Positions 42,561 through 53,218 of a stretch of 64,000 bases of DNA are shown one piece after another; position 1 is the first letter of the stretch; every line of letters starts with the position of its first letter. The notes below the pieces were generated by a model. The model was not told the DNA's origin. It saw only the letters and a program-made list of their open reading frames with translations, and did not search any database. A program made the translations under genes and the position numbers. Source of the DNA: Rhizomicrobium sp. (GTDB taxonomy: Bacteria; Pseudomonadota; Alphaproteobacteria; Micropepsales; Micropepsaceae); contig JBBCHM010000001.1 of NCBI GenBank assembly GCA_037200045.1, positions 2,604,001-2,668,000 of the forward strand. Direction: 5' to 3'.

Positions 42561-43596
42561 ATGGCGAGGGCACTCTATCCCGTCTTCGCCGCGCTCCTGA
42601 TCTTTTTTGCCGCAAGCGGTGGGTCGGCTCATGACAAGCCGCCGGCGATGTCGCAAGCCGCCTTCGACATGCTCTCCGCCGTGGTCGATGTGCTGAAACA
42701 GCATCACGTCAACCGCCGGCAAGGTCGATTGGCCGTCGCTCGAAGACAAGGCTTTCGCCATGGTGCCCGGTGCGCGGAAGCCGCGCGACACGGCACCCGC
42801 CATCCAATTCCTTATCGGCAGCCTCGGCGAGAAGCACACCTTCTTGATCGGCTCGGCGCGGTGGAAAGCCATGACGTACGGCGAGACAGCCGGCACCGCG
42901 CGCGGCGCTGCCTTCGGCATGCTGCCTGTGACCAACCTCATGCGCGACCGCATCGGCTACCTGGCCCTGCCGGGTCATGACGGTTCGGCGGCGGACGACG
43001 CGGCTTATGTCGCGGTCCTGCGCAATGCCCTGCGTCGGTTCCGTGCCGAAGGGATTTGCCGGTATGTTATCGATCTACGCGGTAACGGCGGCGGCAACAT
43101 GTTTCCGATGCAGGCGGGGCTCGCTTCGCTGCTGGGCAAGCGGCCATATGGTTATTGGGACGTCGGCGCTGGCTTCGCGCCGGTGGCGTGGCTCGATCCC
43201 GAGAAAGTGCCGCGCATGGACGGGACGATAGCCGGTCCCTATGTGGCGGCCCCTGCCGATCAGTCGCGGGCCGTGGTCGCAGTCCTCGTCGATCGCCGCA
43301 CGGCAAGTTCAGGCGAGGCGACGGCGATCGCCTTCGAAGGCCGTCCGCACACCCGTTTCATCGGAGAACCGACCGCCGGCTTCACACCGGCAATTTGAGC
43401 TTTCCCTTGCCAGACGACATGCATATTGCGGTTACGACGTCACGGGCGATGGATCGCAATGAGCGCCCGTTTTCGCTTGCCGTCGTGCCGGACGTCGAAA
43501 CGCCGCCCGGGCCGGTAAACTGCAGATGCTGCTGTGACTTGGCTTCGGTCGCAGCCATGTGGCGCGCCGATGCACCGCGTCGCTCACGCAAAATAG
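42561..43596 (+). CDS. S41-type peptidase, frameshifted
   Basis: The product is recoverable only across three frame changes (about 42714, 43393 and 43521). Joined, it reads as about 345 aa: a signal peptide (LYPVFAALLIFFAASGGSAH), KVDWPSLEDKAF, LGEKHTFLIG, then the S41 core with VIDLRGNGGGNMFPMQ, DRRTASSGEATAIAF (catalytic Ser) and GEPTAGFT, continuing as TGNLSFPLPDD and ending DAAVTWLRSQP. Each break is one base, and the protein is coherent on both sides. I therefore favour sequence error over decay. AAGGGG precedes the ATG; it follows the aldolase gene by 8 bp. Confidence 0.7.
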
Positions 43597-43631
43597 GGCC
43601 GGGCCCAGGCGGCCAGCCCTACGAGACCTTA

Positions 43632-43817
43632 TCAATACCCGCGGCAATAGCGCTGGTGATGACGATAGCCCCAGCTGCGGCAGCCGTGACGATGGTGATG
43701 GCCATGGACGCCGACACCGATGCCGATGCCGCCGACATGGACGCCGATCCCCGCCGCGCTCGCGGCCGAACCGGACAGGAGCGTCAACGCAACAATGGAA
43801 GCGAATAGGGTTTTCAT
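43632..43817 (-). CDS. Small secreted Gly/His-rich protein
   Basis: 61 aa. Signal peptide MKTLFASIVALTLLSGSAAS, then a mature part of about 40 residues rich in Gly, His and Arg (GIGVHVGGIG, VHGHHHRHGC, GYRHHQRYCRGY) with two cysteines. Such exported His-rich peptides are frequent in alphaproteobacteria; metal binding is plausible but unproven. Convergent with the S41 gene. Confidence 0.65.
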   Translation of the reverse strand: MKTLFASIVALTLLSGSAASAAGIGVHVGGIGIGVGVHGHHHRHGCRSWGYRHHQRYCRGY

Positions 43818-43940
43818 TTTCGAGCCTTGGTTGGTTCCATCATTAACCCCGGCCCATGCGTAAAAGTTCCGCCGCCGCGTCGTGTTAAGCGACGCATCCT
43901 CGAAGATGCCGGCGCTTACACGGCGACGATCGCGGTTCCG

Positions 43941-44620
43941 TCAGCCGCCATTGGCCCGGAACAGCTCCAGCGTGCGCTCCTTGGCGAGCTTGGCGCAGGC
44001 CTCGTCGTAGTCGGTGCGGCGGTCGGAGTTGAACCCGTGCCGGCCGGATAGACATAGACCTTCACCTTGGGATGCGCCGCCTCGATCTTGCGCACGACCT
44101 CCAGCGGAATGCCGTGATCCTTCTCGCCGAAATGCAGGATGGTCGGGCATTTGGGTTCCAAGTGAATCATCTGCCCGATCGTGCCGCCGTAATAGCCCGA
44201 TGCCGCCGCGAGGCCGGTGCAGCGTCCCGCCGCCGCCCAGGCCACGCTGCCGCCATAGCAATAGCCGGTGATGAACACCGGCCCGCGCGTCTTCAGCTCG
44301 TCGATGCAGGTCTGCGCGTCGGCGACGGAAAGGTCGAACGGATGCTCCGCCCGCGCCAGCTTGATGCCGATCTGAATGTCCTCCGGCGAATAGCTCGCCT
44401 GGAAGTTCGGGTGTTCGCGGTCGTAAAGCGCCGGCGCCAGCACTTCGTAGCCGTCGGCGGCATAGCCGTCGCACAATTCCATGATGTGTTCGGTGACGCC
44501 GAAGATCTCCTGGATGAGCACCAGCCCGCCGCGCCGCGCGCCGGTGGGCTGCACGCGATAGACGCCGATCTCCGCGCCGTCGCTCATCGTTAATTTTTCC
44601 ATCTTGCCGTTGAGGGCCAT
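43941..44620 (-). CDS. Dienelactone hydrolase family protein, frameshifted
   Basis: About 226 aa when joined across one frame change near 44041. The first part carries LVLIQEIFGVTEHI, the nucleophile Cys in FITGYCYGGSVAW, and the Asp in HFGEKDHGIP. After the break the other frame gives HGFNSDRRTDYDEACAKLAKERTLELF with the catalytic His. A single missing C explains the break (CCGGC-ACGGG where CCGGC-CACGGG is expected). Substrate unknown; the family hydrolyses dienelactones and other esters. Confidence 0.8.
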
Positions 44621-44686
44621 GGCATTCCTCCCGGGATTGCTACGGAGGGATTGTTAGCATGGCAATTTGGGTCGCGCCGCCCTTTT

Positions 44687-44812
44687 CCTCCCCCGCTGTT
44701 GCGGGGGAGGTGGCACGCCGTAGCGCAGCGGAGGCGTGACGGAGGGGGCCGTGCCGGCGTTGGCCCCCTCCGCCTCGCTTCGCTCGGCACCTCCCCGTAA
44801 ACACGGGGGAGG
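44687..44812. repeat. Intergenic palindromic element, family E
   Basis: TCCTCCCCCGCTGTTGCGGG opens and CCGTAAACACGGGGGAGGA closes the element, which ends 4 bp from the ychF stop. Inner arms such as GGAGGGGGCC / GGCCCCCTCC are also inverted. Confidence 0.75.
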
Positions 44813-44816
44813 AAAG

Positions 44817-45919
44817 CTATGCGTTGAACCGGAAGTGCATCACGTCGCCGTCCTGCACGACGTAGTCCTTGCCTTCCAGGCGGAATTTGCCCGCGTCGCG
44901 CGCGCCGGCCTCGCCGTTATTGGCGACGTAATCGGCGAAGGCGATGGTCTCGGCGCGGATGAAGCCGTGCTCGAAATCGGTGTGGATCACGCCCGCCGCC
45001 TGCGGCGCGCGCGAACCTTTCGTGACGGTCCAGGCCCGCGCCTCCTTCGGTCCCACCGTGAAGAAGGTCAGCAGGCCGAGCAGCGCATAGCCGGCGCGGA
45101 TCAGCTTGTTCAAACCCGGCTCTTCGAGGCCAAGGCTCGACAGGAATTCCTCGCGCTCGCCGGCCGGCAATTGCGCGACCTCTTCCTCGATGCGGCAGGA
45201 GATCGTCACCGTGCCGGCGCCCTGCGCCCTGGCCATCACCTCGACGGCGGCCCGAATATTTGTTCCCCGTCGCCGCCGAACCCTCGTCGACATTGCAGAC
45301 ATAGAGCACCGGCTTGGAGGTCATCAGCCCGAGCTGCGAGAACGGCAGCGCGCTCTTCCGCCGTCAGCGCGGCGGCCCGCGCCGGCTTGCCCTCGCGCAA
45401 GAGCACGATGGCCCTTCATCATCAGCGCGAGCTGTTCCTTGGCTTCCTTCTCGCCCGAATTGGCCTTCTTCTCCAGGGGCTTGATTCTCTTTTCCAGGCT
45501 CTCCAGGTCGGCCAGCATCAATTCGGTCTCGACTGTTTCGGCATCGCCGACCGGATCGATCCGGTTCTCGACATGGGTGATGTCGTCGTCCTCGAAGCAG
45601 CGCAGGACATGCGCGATGGCGTCCACTTCGCGGATGGTTGGCGAGGAACTGGTTGCCCAGCCCTTCGCCCTTCGACGCGCCGCGCACCAGGCCGGCGATG
45701 TCCACGAAGGTGATGCGGGGTCGGGATGATCTCCTGCGACTTGCCGACCTTCGCCAGCGTCTCCAGGCGCGGGTCCGGCACCGCCACGTCGCCGACATTG
45801 GGCTCGATGGTGCAGAATGGATAGTTCGCCGCCTGCGCCGCCGCGGTCTGCGTCAGCGCGTTGAACAGCGTCGATTTGCCGACATTCGGCAGCCCGACAA
45901 TTCCACACTTGAAGCCCAT
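44817..45919 (-). CDS. ychF: Ribosome-associated GTPase/ATPase YchF, frameshifted
   Basis: A full YchF can be read only across five frame changes near 45717, 45641, 45407, 45351 and 45262. In order: [20 protein letters not shown] (P-loop), [38 protein letters not shown], the coiled-coil [17 protein letters not shown] ... [40 protein letters not shown], and the C-terminal TGS domain ending [17 protein letters not shown]. Each break is explained by one extra base, several in G/C runs. YchF is single-copy and almost universal, so true loss here is unlikely. It binds ATP and ribosomes. Confidence 0.85.
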
Positions 45920-45944
45920 CTACCTTCTCTCTCTCTGAACGGAC

Positions 45945-46005
45945 TCACGCGGAGACGCGGAGTCGCGGAGGATTGTAACTCCGCGTTCTCCGCGGCTCCG
46001 CGTGA
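45945..46005. repeat. Intergenic palindrome, family D
   Basis: TCACGCGGAGACGCGGAG pairs with CTCCGCGGCTCCGCGTGA. It lies between the pth stop (46007) and the ychF start. Confidence 0.7.
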
Positions 46006-46006
46006 A

Positions 46007-46621
46007 TCATTCCGGCTTCGCCGGTTTCTCTTTCTTCGCCGGCGGCTTCAGGATCAGCGCCACCCGGCTCATGAACCCCGCATCGTCGTCCTTGGCCAGC
46101 AGCGGCGCGGCCTCGGCGAGCGCCGACAGCAGCGGCACCAGCCAATCCTCGTCCGTCTTGCTGAAATTGCCCAGCACATGACCCATCACGCGGTGCTTCT
46201 CGCCCGGATGGCCGATCCCGATCCGCACCCTGCGATAGTCCGGCCCGATCGCCGCCGTGATCGAGCGCGCGCCGTTGTTGCCCGCATCGCCGCCGCCGGT
46301 CTTCACCTTCAGCTTCGCCGCCGCCAGATCGAGTTCGTCATGCATCACGACGATGGCCGACAGCGGCAGCTTGAAGAACCGCATCGCGTCGCCGACCGAC
46401 CGTCCGCTCTCGTTCATGAAGGTGGTGGGCTTGAGGAGATACGTCTTGCGCCCGCCGAGCGTGCCTTCGCTGACCAGGCCGTGGAACCGCGCCCGCCACG
46501 GCGCGAACGGATAGCTCGCCTGGATCGTATCCACCGCCATGAACCCGACATTGTGGCGGTTGCGCGCATACTCCGCGCCGGGATTGCCGAGCCCGGCGAT
46601 GAGGAGAGGCGTGTCGGCCAT
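46007..46621 (-). CDS. pth: Peptidyl-tRNA hydrolase
   Basis: 204 aa, intact. Pth frees tRNA from prematurely released peptidyl-tRNA. Family residues: LIAGLGNPGAEYARNRHNVGF with the catalytic His in RHNVG, KPTTFMNESGRSVG, VMHDELDLAAAKLKVKTGGGDAGNNGARSI. The last 15 residues are Lys/Pro-rich (PPAKKEKPAKPE). It follows rplY, the usual order in proteobacteria, and precedes ychF. Confidence 0.95.
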   Translation of the reverse strand: MADTPLLIAGLGNPGAEYARNRHNVGFMAVDTIQASYPFAPWRARFHGLVSEGTLGGRKTYLLKPTTFMNESGRSVGDAMRFFKLPLSAIVVMHDELDLAAAKLKVKTGGGDAGNNGARSITAAIGPDYRRVRIGIGHPGEKHRVMGHVLGNFSKTDEDWLVPLLSALAEAAPLLAKDDDAGFMSRVALILKPPAKKEKPAKPE

Positions 46622-46648
46622 GGAAGCGTCCTGCGCCCGCGCGCGAGG

Positions 46649-47364
46649 TTACTTCTTCTCCGGAGCCTTGGCCGGCTGCGGCCGGCGCGGCACCCGCGGC
46701 GGGGGCGGCACCTTCGGCGGCGGCGCCTTCCTCGGCGACCGGGGCGGAGGCGGCTGCGGCAGCCGCGGCGGCTGCGGCCTTCTGCTCTTCGAGCACGCTG
46801 GTCGGCGCGACGATGGAGCAGATGGTGAAGTCGCGGCCGCGGGATGATCGGCTTGACGCCTTCGGGCAGCTTCACGGAGTTGATGTGCACCGTGTCATGG
46901 ATGTCCAGGCCGGCGAGGTCGATGACGATCTCTTCGGGGATGCTCTCGGCCGGGCACATCAGCTCGATCTCGTGGCGCACGATGTTCAGCACGCCGCCCT
47001 TCTTGAGGCCGGGGGAGTCGCCCTGGTTGCGGAACTGCACCGGAATGGCGAGCCGCACCTTGGCGCCTTCGCCGAGCCGCATGAAATCGACATGCACCGG
47101 GCGGTCGGTCACCGGATCGACCTGCACCTCACGCGGGATCACGCGCGTCTTGGTGCCGGCGACGTCGAGCATGACGAGCGAGGTCGTGAAGCGGCCGGTC
47201 TGGAAGGCGCGCTCCAGCGTGCGGTAGTCGACCGAGACGTTCTCGGGCGCCGCGTCGCCGCCATAGACCACCGCGGGCACGAGGCCCTGCTGGCGGGTCT
47301 GGAAGGCCGATCCCTTGCCGGTGCCGCTGCGCGGCTGGGCGACGAGTTCCTGGGTCTGGCGCAT
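46649..47364 (-). CDS. rplY: 50S ribosomal protein L25 (CTC form), frameshifted
   Basis: About 237 aa across two frame changes (near 46845 and about 46695). The first 180 residues are the L25 fold plus TL5-type domain: SVDYRTLERAFQTGRFTTSLVML, PVHVDFMRLGEGAKVRLAIPVQF, and HDTVHINSVKLPEGVKPIIPR. After the first break the frame gives DFTICSIVAPTSVLEEQKAAAAAA, then a long Ala/Glu/Pro tail ending AKAPEKK. It binds 5S rRNA. AAGGAA precedes the ATG. Single-base insertions explain both breaks. Confidence 0.85.
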
Positions 47365-47476
47365 GATCTGGAATTCCTTGGGCTTTTCAGGCTCGTGATC
47401 TGGGAAGAGCCCGCGAAGGCGCGGCTTTTAGCGGATGCGGGCGCCCTGTGCAACGGGGGTTTCTTTTCCCTTGCCC

Positions 47477-47556
47477 CGTCATCGCCCGCTTTATGCGGGC
47501 GATCCAATTTTCTTGGACGAGAAAAATGGATTGCCCGGACAAGCCGGGCAATGACG
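47477..47556. repeat. Intergenic palindromic doublet, family A
   Basis: The left arm (47477-47513) and right arm are hairpins facing each other across a loop of about 10 bp. The left arm is identical over 37 nt to the reverse complement of the right arm of the GIY-YIG element (53541-53577). It lies between the divergent rplY and hydrolase genes. Confidence 0.8.
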
Positions 47557-47616
47557 ACATGGTATATTGCCGCCGATCCGATCTAAGTCTTTGATAGAAT
47601 TGTATTTCTAGTTCCC

Positions 47617-48480
47617 ATGCCGAACCCTGTCGCCCGCGCCCTGGAACGTCTCGTCTTTGCCGCCCGCGACGGCGCGCTGAAGCTCGCCCTGCCGCTCATC
47701 AACAGCCGGGTTGCCGCGCGCGGGCTATCGGGTGCTGGCCGACCTCGCCTATGGCGCGGATCCCCGCCAGAGGCTCGACCTCTACGTCCCCGACGGGCTG
47801 AAGGCGCCGGCGCCGGTCCTGCTGTTCTTCTATGGCGGAAGCTGGCAGAGCGGCTCCAAGGCGATCTACCGCGCCTTGGGCCAGGCCTTCGCCAGCCAAG
47901 GCATCGTCACCGCGGTCGCCGATTACCGGCTCTATCCGCAGGTCAAATACCCCGCCTTCGTCGAGGACGGCGCGCTGGCCTTTCGCTTCCTGCGCGAACG
48001 GGCGGGCGCGGAGGGCGGCGATCCGGACCGCATCGTCGTCAGCGGCCATTCCGCCGGCGCCTATATCGCCGCGATGCTGGCGGTGAATCCGAGCTATCTG
48101 AAAGCGGTGGACCTTTCGCCCGCCGCGATCCGCGGCGTCATCGGTCTGGCCGGGCCCTACGACTTCCTGCCGCTCTACGATCCGGTGCTGATCGACATTT
48201 TCGGCGGCGCCCGCGAGATGGCGACGCAGCCGATCAAGCACGTCGCGCCCGGCGCGCCGCCCATGCTGCTGGCGCACGGCACCAGGGACACCACGGTCGG
48301 CGCCGGCAATTCGCGACGGTTCGCGCGGCGCCTGGGTCGCCTCCGGCAACGCGGTCGAGCTGATCGAATACCAGGGCATCGGCCATCTCGGCATCATCTT
48401 GTCGCTGGCCCAGGGCCTTGCGCCACCGCACGACGCTCTACGCCGACATGCTGCGGTTCATCGCGACGTTGCCTTCTTGA
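47617..48480 (+). CDS. Alpha/beta hydrolase (carboxylesterase-like), frameshifted
   Basis: About 287 aa when joined across three frame changes (about 47722, 48331 and 48417). The middle part is unbroken and clear: LDLYVPDG, the oxyanion strand LLFFYGGSWQSG, the nucleophile elbow VVSGHSAGAYIA, and LLAHGTRDTTVGAGNS with the acid. After 48331 the frame gives NAVELIEYQGIGHLGIILSLAQ with the catalytic His, and it ends LYADMLRFIATLPS. Belongs to the BD-FAE/arylesterase-like group; substrate unknown. The end overlaps the convergent MmcQ-like gene by 23 bp. Confidence 0.78.
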
Positions 48481-48796
48481 CCTTGGTCTTGGGCGGCGGC
48501 GGCAGGTTCTTCGTCCATGCCTCGCGGATCAAGGCTTCCAGCTCGCGCTTCGAAATCTTGTCGATCTGCACGATCACATTGGCGGTCTTGCCCCACATGT
48601 ATTTGACGAACACCTTGGGGTCGGCGGCGAACAGAAATTCCTTCCGCTCCTCGTCGAGATTGAGATAGAGCCCGTCCGGCCGCAGCACCGCGAAGATGCG
48701 CTTCTTGGTGCGCCAGCTCGGCCGTCCCCAGTGATCGACTTCGCTCACCCCGTCGAGGGCGAGGGCGATTTTGCGGATATCGGCGACGCTGGGCAT
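48458..48796 (-). CDS. MmcQ/YjbR family protein
   Basis: 112 aa, intact. MmcQ/YjbR fold: SVADIRKIALALDGVSEVDHWGRPSWRTKKRIFAVLRPDGLYLNLDEE ... ALIREAWTKNLPP. These CyaY-like double-wing proteins are suspected to bind DNA; the exact role is unknown. Lies downstream of the membrane spermidine-synthase-like gene on the same strand, 9 bp past its stop. Confidence 0.85.
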   Translation of the reverse strand: MPSVADIRKIALALDGVSEVDHWGRPSWRTKKRIFAVLRPDGLYLNLDEERKEFLFAADPKVFVKYMWGKTANVIVQIDKISKRELEALIREAWTKNLPPPPKTKVKKATSR

Positions 48797-48805
48797 GCGC
48801 CCATC

Positions 48806-51053
48806 CTAATGCCGTGCGGCGAACCGCTCCAGAAGCACGCCCAGGATATTGGAATAGTCGTCGGTCCAGGTGCGAAACCCCGGCGTGGGGCGAACGGGCT
48901 TCCAGGCGGAACCGAGTTTTCAGCGCCGCCAGGTCGCCTGGGCTTTGCGCCGCCAACGCCACTTCCGGCGGGGTCGCGTCGACGGAAAGCTTGCCGTGCG
49001 ACCGGCGGATCGCGACCGGCATGCCGTTGGCGGCGGCCGACGCGGCCACGACGCCGGCGAGCTCCAGATTGCGGTTGGAGATATGGAACACGACGATGCC
49101 GTGCGGCGACAGCTTCGACCGATACAGCGCGAAGGCTTCGCGCGTCAGCAGATGGACCGGCACCGAATCGGAGGCGAACGCATCCAGCACCAGAAGATCG
49201 ATGCCGCCCGGCGCGTCTTTCAGCGTCATGCGCGCGTCGCCGAGCACCACCGGAATGTTCGGGTGCGCAGACGGAGAACGAGCGGAACAGGGCGGGGTTC
49301 TTCGCGATGCGCTCCATCAGCGGGTCCAGCTCGTAGATCGTCCAGGCCTCGCCGGCATGGCGGTAGCAGGACAGGGCGCCGATGCCGAGCCCGACCACGG
49401 CGACGCGATGGACGTTACCCGTGGCGCGCGCAGCTTCGATCGCATCGCCCAGCGCACCGCCGCGAAAATAATAGCTGAGCGGCGCCGGCGGCCCGGTCAG
49501 CGGTTTGCCGTCGTCGTCGCGCATCCGCTCCGCGCCATGCACCGTCGTTCCGTGAACGAGGAGGTGGTATCGGCCGCCGTCCTTGGCCAGCACCTTGTAG
49601 ACGCCGAAGAACGACCGGCCGCGATAGATCACGTCCTGGCCGGGCGGGAAGGCGCTTATCAGGGTGAACAGGATCGCGGCCAACCCCAGCTGGAGCCCGG
49701 GCTTGCGGAACAACACGGCCGTGACGGTCGCGGCCGTGATGATGCCGACGGCATAGAAGGTATAGCCCCAGGCCGGACGATAGGCATCGAGCGCGGCATA
49801 GAGCGCGCCCAGGACGGCCGCGAGGACCAGCAGGCGCGCGATGTCCAGCCTCCAGGTCTTCGCGCCAAGCCCGCGCAGATCGGGCCGTATCGCGAAAGCG
49901 CCCAGCAGCAGAAGCGGATATTCGACGACGCTGTCGAAGATCGCGGGCGCGACGAGGGCGGTGGAAAATCCCGCCTATCACGCCGCCCAGCGACATCCAG
50001 ACATAGAATTCCGTCAGCCGGGCAGGGCCGGCCGGCGGCGGAACAGCATTGTGTGGCAGATCATGGCCGCCACGAAGAACGCGGTCAGGTGCGCGAACAG
50101 CGACACGCCCCAGGGGAATGTCGGGGCCCACAGGAACAGCAAAGCGAGGACCGCCAGCGTGAGGGGCTGGACCGCCAGCAGCCATTTTGAGCGGGATCGG
50201 CGGGCGTTCGCTGAACGCAAGAACGAAGGTCAGCAGATAGAGCGCCAGCGGCGCGATCCACAGGAACGGCGCGGAGGCCACGTCGGTGGAAATATGCGCC
50301 GTCGCCGCGACCAACAGGCCCGACGGTATGAGGCCGAGAACCGTCCAGGCGGCGCGGTCGCGCCAGCCCGGCGCCGCGGCCCGGACTTCGCTGTGCGGTT
50401 CCGCGCGCGAACCGGCGCGCAGGGCGAGCGCGCCGCAGCCGGCGATGCCGAGGGCGAGCAGCGTGTATCCGATGCTCCACAGCCGCGACTGCGCCGCCAG
50501 CCCGAAAGCCGGTTCGATCGCGACGGGATAGGCGAGCAGGACGGCGAAGGAGCCGAGATTGGACGCGCGATAGAGAAAATAGGGATTGCCGCCCCGCGCC
50601 GTCCTGGCGAACCAGGCCTGCAGCAGCGGCGCGTTCGCCGCGACCGCGAAAAAGGGCAGGCCGATGGAGACGACAAACAGCCCGATCAGCCAGACGGCGA
50701 CGCCGTCCTGGGGCGCGCGCGCGAATCCCGACGCGATGGCGATGGGCAGGAAGAGGTTCGCCGCGATCAGGAGCACCAGGTGGAACAGCAGCCGCCTTGC
50801 GCAGATCGACGAAGGAGGCGAGCGCCCAGGCATAGACATAGGCGCCGAGCAGCAGGCTCTGGAACACCACCATGGCGACCGACCAGACCGCGGCGGAACC
50901 GCCCAGCACCGGCAGCACCATCTTCGAGAACAGCGGCTCGACGCTGAACAGCAGAAGGGCCGACAGGAAGCTGGTCGCGGAAAACACCGCGACGTCGAGC
51001 AGGGGCCGTTCCTGGACCTCGCGGTTCGCCGCGACGGTGTCGACAGATGCCAT
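48806..51053 (-). CDS. Membrane-fused spermidine synthase-like protein, frameshifted
   Basis: About 745 aa across six frame changes (near 50795, 50188, 50030, 49972, 49267 and 48903). The N-terminal two thirds are a many-helix membrane domain (FSATSFLSALLLFSVEPLFSKMVLPVLGG; LLFHLVLLIAANLFLPIAIA). The C-terminal part is a Rossmann methyltransferase/spermidine-synthase fold: VHRVAVVGLGIGALSCY, WTIYELDPLMERIA, GDARMTLKDA, and LLVLDAFASDSVPVHLLTREAFALY, ending FRTWTDDYSNILGVLLERF. This matches the fused spermidine synthase-like proteins of alphaproteobacteria, whose reaction is not established. Breaks are single-base and the protein is coherent. Confidence 0.75.
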
Positions 51054-51172
51054 GGGTGTTCCGTTCGGGGGACACCCAGGCTAGGCCGGCCGGATTAAGA
51101 CCGCGTTATCGGCCGGGGGACGGCCGATACGGTTGTGCCTGCTGTCCTGAACCAGGAACTCACATCACTCGG

Positions 51173-51264
51173 TGTCATCCGCCGCGAATGCGGCGGACCC
51201 AGGTGAAATGCGCACCGCCGGAGCAGGCGTCAACTGGGTACCCCGCATTCGCGGGGTATGACAC
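51173..51264. repeat. Intergenic palindromic doublet, family B
   Basis: The left arm TGTCAT-CCGCCGCGAATGCGGCGG-ACCCA and the right arm TGGGT-ACCCCGCATTCGCGGGGT-ATGACA face each other. It lies between the stop of prs and the start of the membrane synthase gene; nothing else is evident in that 263-bp gap. Confidence 0.75.
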
Positions 51265-51316
51265 CCGTTGTCGAATGCCGAGAGTCTTGGGGTGCTGGAG
51301 CGCCTTCAAATTGGAT

Positions 51317-52251
51317 TTAATCGAACAGGCTCGACACGCTCTCTTCGTGGTTGATCCGCCGCATCGCTTCGCCGATCAGGGGCGCGATGGAGATGCGCCT
51401 TATGTTCGGGCATTTGCGCTGCTCCTCGGTGGCGGCGATCGAATCGGTCACCACCATCGACTTCAGCTTGGATCCCGCGATGCGTGCCACCGCGCCGCCC
51501 GACAGCACGCCATGGGTCGCATAGGCGCACACATCCTTGGCGCCGTTCTTCAGCAGCGCCTCCGCCGCGTTGCAGATCGTGCCGCCGCTGTCGACGATGT
51601 CGTCGATCAGGATGCAGCTTCGCCCCCGCACATCGCCGATGATGTTCATCACCTCCGATTCGCCCGCCCGCTCGCGGCGCTTATCGACGATGGCGAGTTC
51701 GGTGCCCAGCCGCTTGGCCAGCGCACGCGCCCGCACCACGCCGCCGACGTCGGGCGACACCACCATCAGGTGATCGCCGGTGCCCAGATAGTCCTGGATG
51801 TCGCGCACCATCACCGGCATGGCGAACAGATTGTCGGTCGGGATGTCGAAGAAGCCCTGGATCTGCCCGGCATGCAGATCGACGGTCAGCACGCGGCTGG
51901 CGCCCGCCTCGGTGATCAGGTTGGCCACCAGCTTGGCCGAGATCGGCGTGCGCGGACCGACCTTGCGGTCCTGCCGCGCATAGCGAAATAGGGCAGCACC
52001 GCCGTGATGCGCCGCGCCGAGGCGCGCCTGAGCGCGTCGATGATGATCAACAGCTCCATCAGATTGTCGTTGGCCGGGAAGCTGGTCGACTGGACGACGA
52101 AGATGTCCTCGCCGCGGACGTTCTCCTCGATCTCGACGAACACTTCCATGTCGGCGAAGCGGCGCACCGTCGCCTTGGTGGAGGGCAGCTTGAGGAACGC
52201 GGCGATGGCCTTGGCCAGTTCGGGATTGGAGTTGCCCGCCAGCAGCTTCAT
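51317..52251 (-). CDS. prs: Ribose-phosphate pyrophosphokinase, frameshifted
   Basis: About 312 aa across one frame change near 51985. First part: [51 protein letters not shown]; second part: [39 protein letters not shown] and the PRPP-binding loop [22 protein letters not shown]. One missing G (TTC-GCTATG where TTCGGCTATG is expected) explains the break. Prs makes PRPP from ribose-5-phosphate and ATP and is essential, so sequence error is likely. The start is set at MKLL by family comparison; an ATG 27 bases upstream is possible. Confidence 0.88.
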
Positions 52252-52347
52252 ACCCGTCGATCCGTTCGGTTCGGTCATGAAGGCGGCCCCACGCATGTGA
52301 TGTTTTGATGACGGGCTTGTAGCAAGACCGCTCCCGGCCGGGAAGTG

Positions 52348-53137
52348 TCAGCGCAGCACGATCGCCGATATTTCGCGTCCGTAATCGGGTTCCTTGGCAT
52401 GGGTGGCGCGGCGGAAGCTGAAAAAGTCGGCGGCGCGCGCATAGGTGCAGGCGGAAAGCGCGGCAATGTTGTCCACCCCGGCCCGCGCCAGCCGCGCCGC
52501 GACAAAACCTTCCAGGTCGAATCGGAAATGCGCCTCGCGGTTGCTGGGGACGAAGAATTTCGCGTTGCCGGCGTCGTCGGCGGCGAATCGCGCCGCGAAT
52601 TCCGGTCCGACTTCGTAGTTTGCCTGGGAGATGCAGGGCCCGATGGCGGCGGCGATCCGGCCGCGCCGCGCCCCCAGCGCCTCCATCGCGTCCAGCGTAG
52701 CTTCCAGCACGCCGCCGAGCGCGCCTTTCCAGCCCGCATGCGCCGCGCCGATCACCCGCGCCCCGCCGTCCGCGAACAGCACCGGCGCGCAGTCGGCCGT
52801 CAGGATGCCGAGCGCGATGCCGGGCACCGCCGTCACCATCGCGTCGCCGAGCGGAATATGCCTGGCATCGTCCTGCGGCGTTTCGCCGATGCGCCAGGGC
52901 TTGGTGACGGCGACGACATTGGCGCTGTGCACCTGTCCCAGCGTGACCAAGACATCCGCGCCGAGCGCATCGCGCACGCGACGCCTGTTCTCGATCACGT
53001 TCGCCCGCGCATCGCCGGAGCCGGGTCCGCAATTGAGCGACTGATAAATCCCCGTTGAAACACCGCCCCGCGCGCCCGAAGAACCCGTGGCCGATGCCGG
53101 ACAAGGTGGAAAGGTTGGCGGCGGTCAGTATCAACAT
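52348..53137 (-). CDS. YfiH/laccase-domain polyphenol oxidase-like protein, frameshifted
   Basis: About 262 aa across one frame change near 53067. The N-terminus [20 protein letters not shown] continues in another frame as [19 protein letters not shown] and joins [13 protein letters not shown]. The DUF152 metal site is present: [19 protein letters not shown] and [22 protein letters not shown]. This family (YfiH/YlmD/FAMIN-like) acts on purine nucleosides and trims mis-built peptidoglycan precursors. One extra G explains the break. In alphaproteobacteria it often follows lgt and the MidA-like gene, as here. Confidence 0.85.
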
Positions 53138-53152
53138 ATCGATAATTCAGTC

Positions 53153-53189
53153 CGTCATCGCCCGGCTTGTCCGGGCGACCCAATTTTCT
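53153..53189 (+). repeat. Left inverted arm of the GIY-YIG element (family A)
   Basis: A 37-nt arm beginning CGTCATCGCCCGGC and ending CGACCCAATTTTCT, itself a hairpin. It faces the arm at 53541-53577, with the GIY-YIG gene between. Apart from the hairpin loop and one C/T change, the two arms are inverted copies. Confidence 0.85.
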
Positions 53190-53218
53190 ATCTCCGCCGG
53201 CGTCATCATTTTCGGATA

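Noticed and set aside
40273..42615. 780-codon open frame opposite the aldolase/SDR gene
   Set aside because: Same antisense composition; the plus-strand fusion protein is clearly real.
42561..43596. S41 gene as a decayed pseudogene
   Set aside because: Every segment between the breaks remains coherent, and neighbouring essential genes have the same kind of one-base breaks, so sequence error is more likely.
44817..45919. Several small genes in place of ychF
   Set aside because: The pieces join in order into one normal-length YchF; none is a known stand-alone domain.
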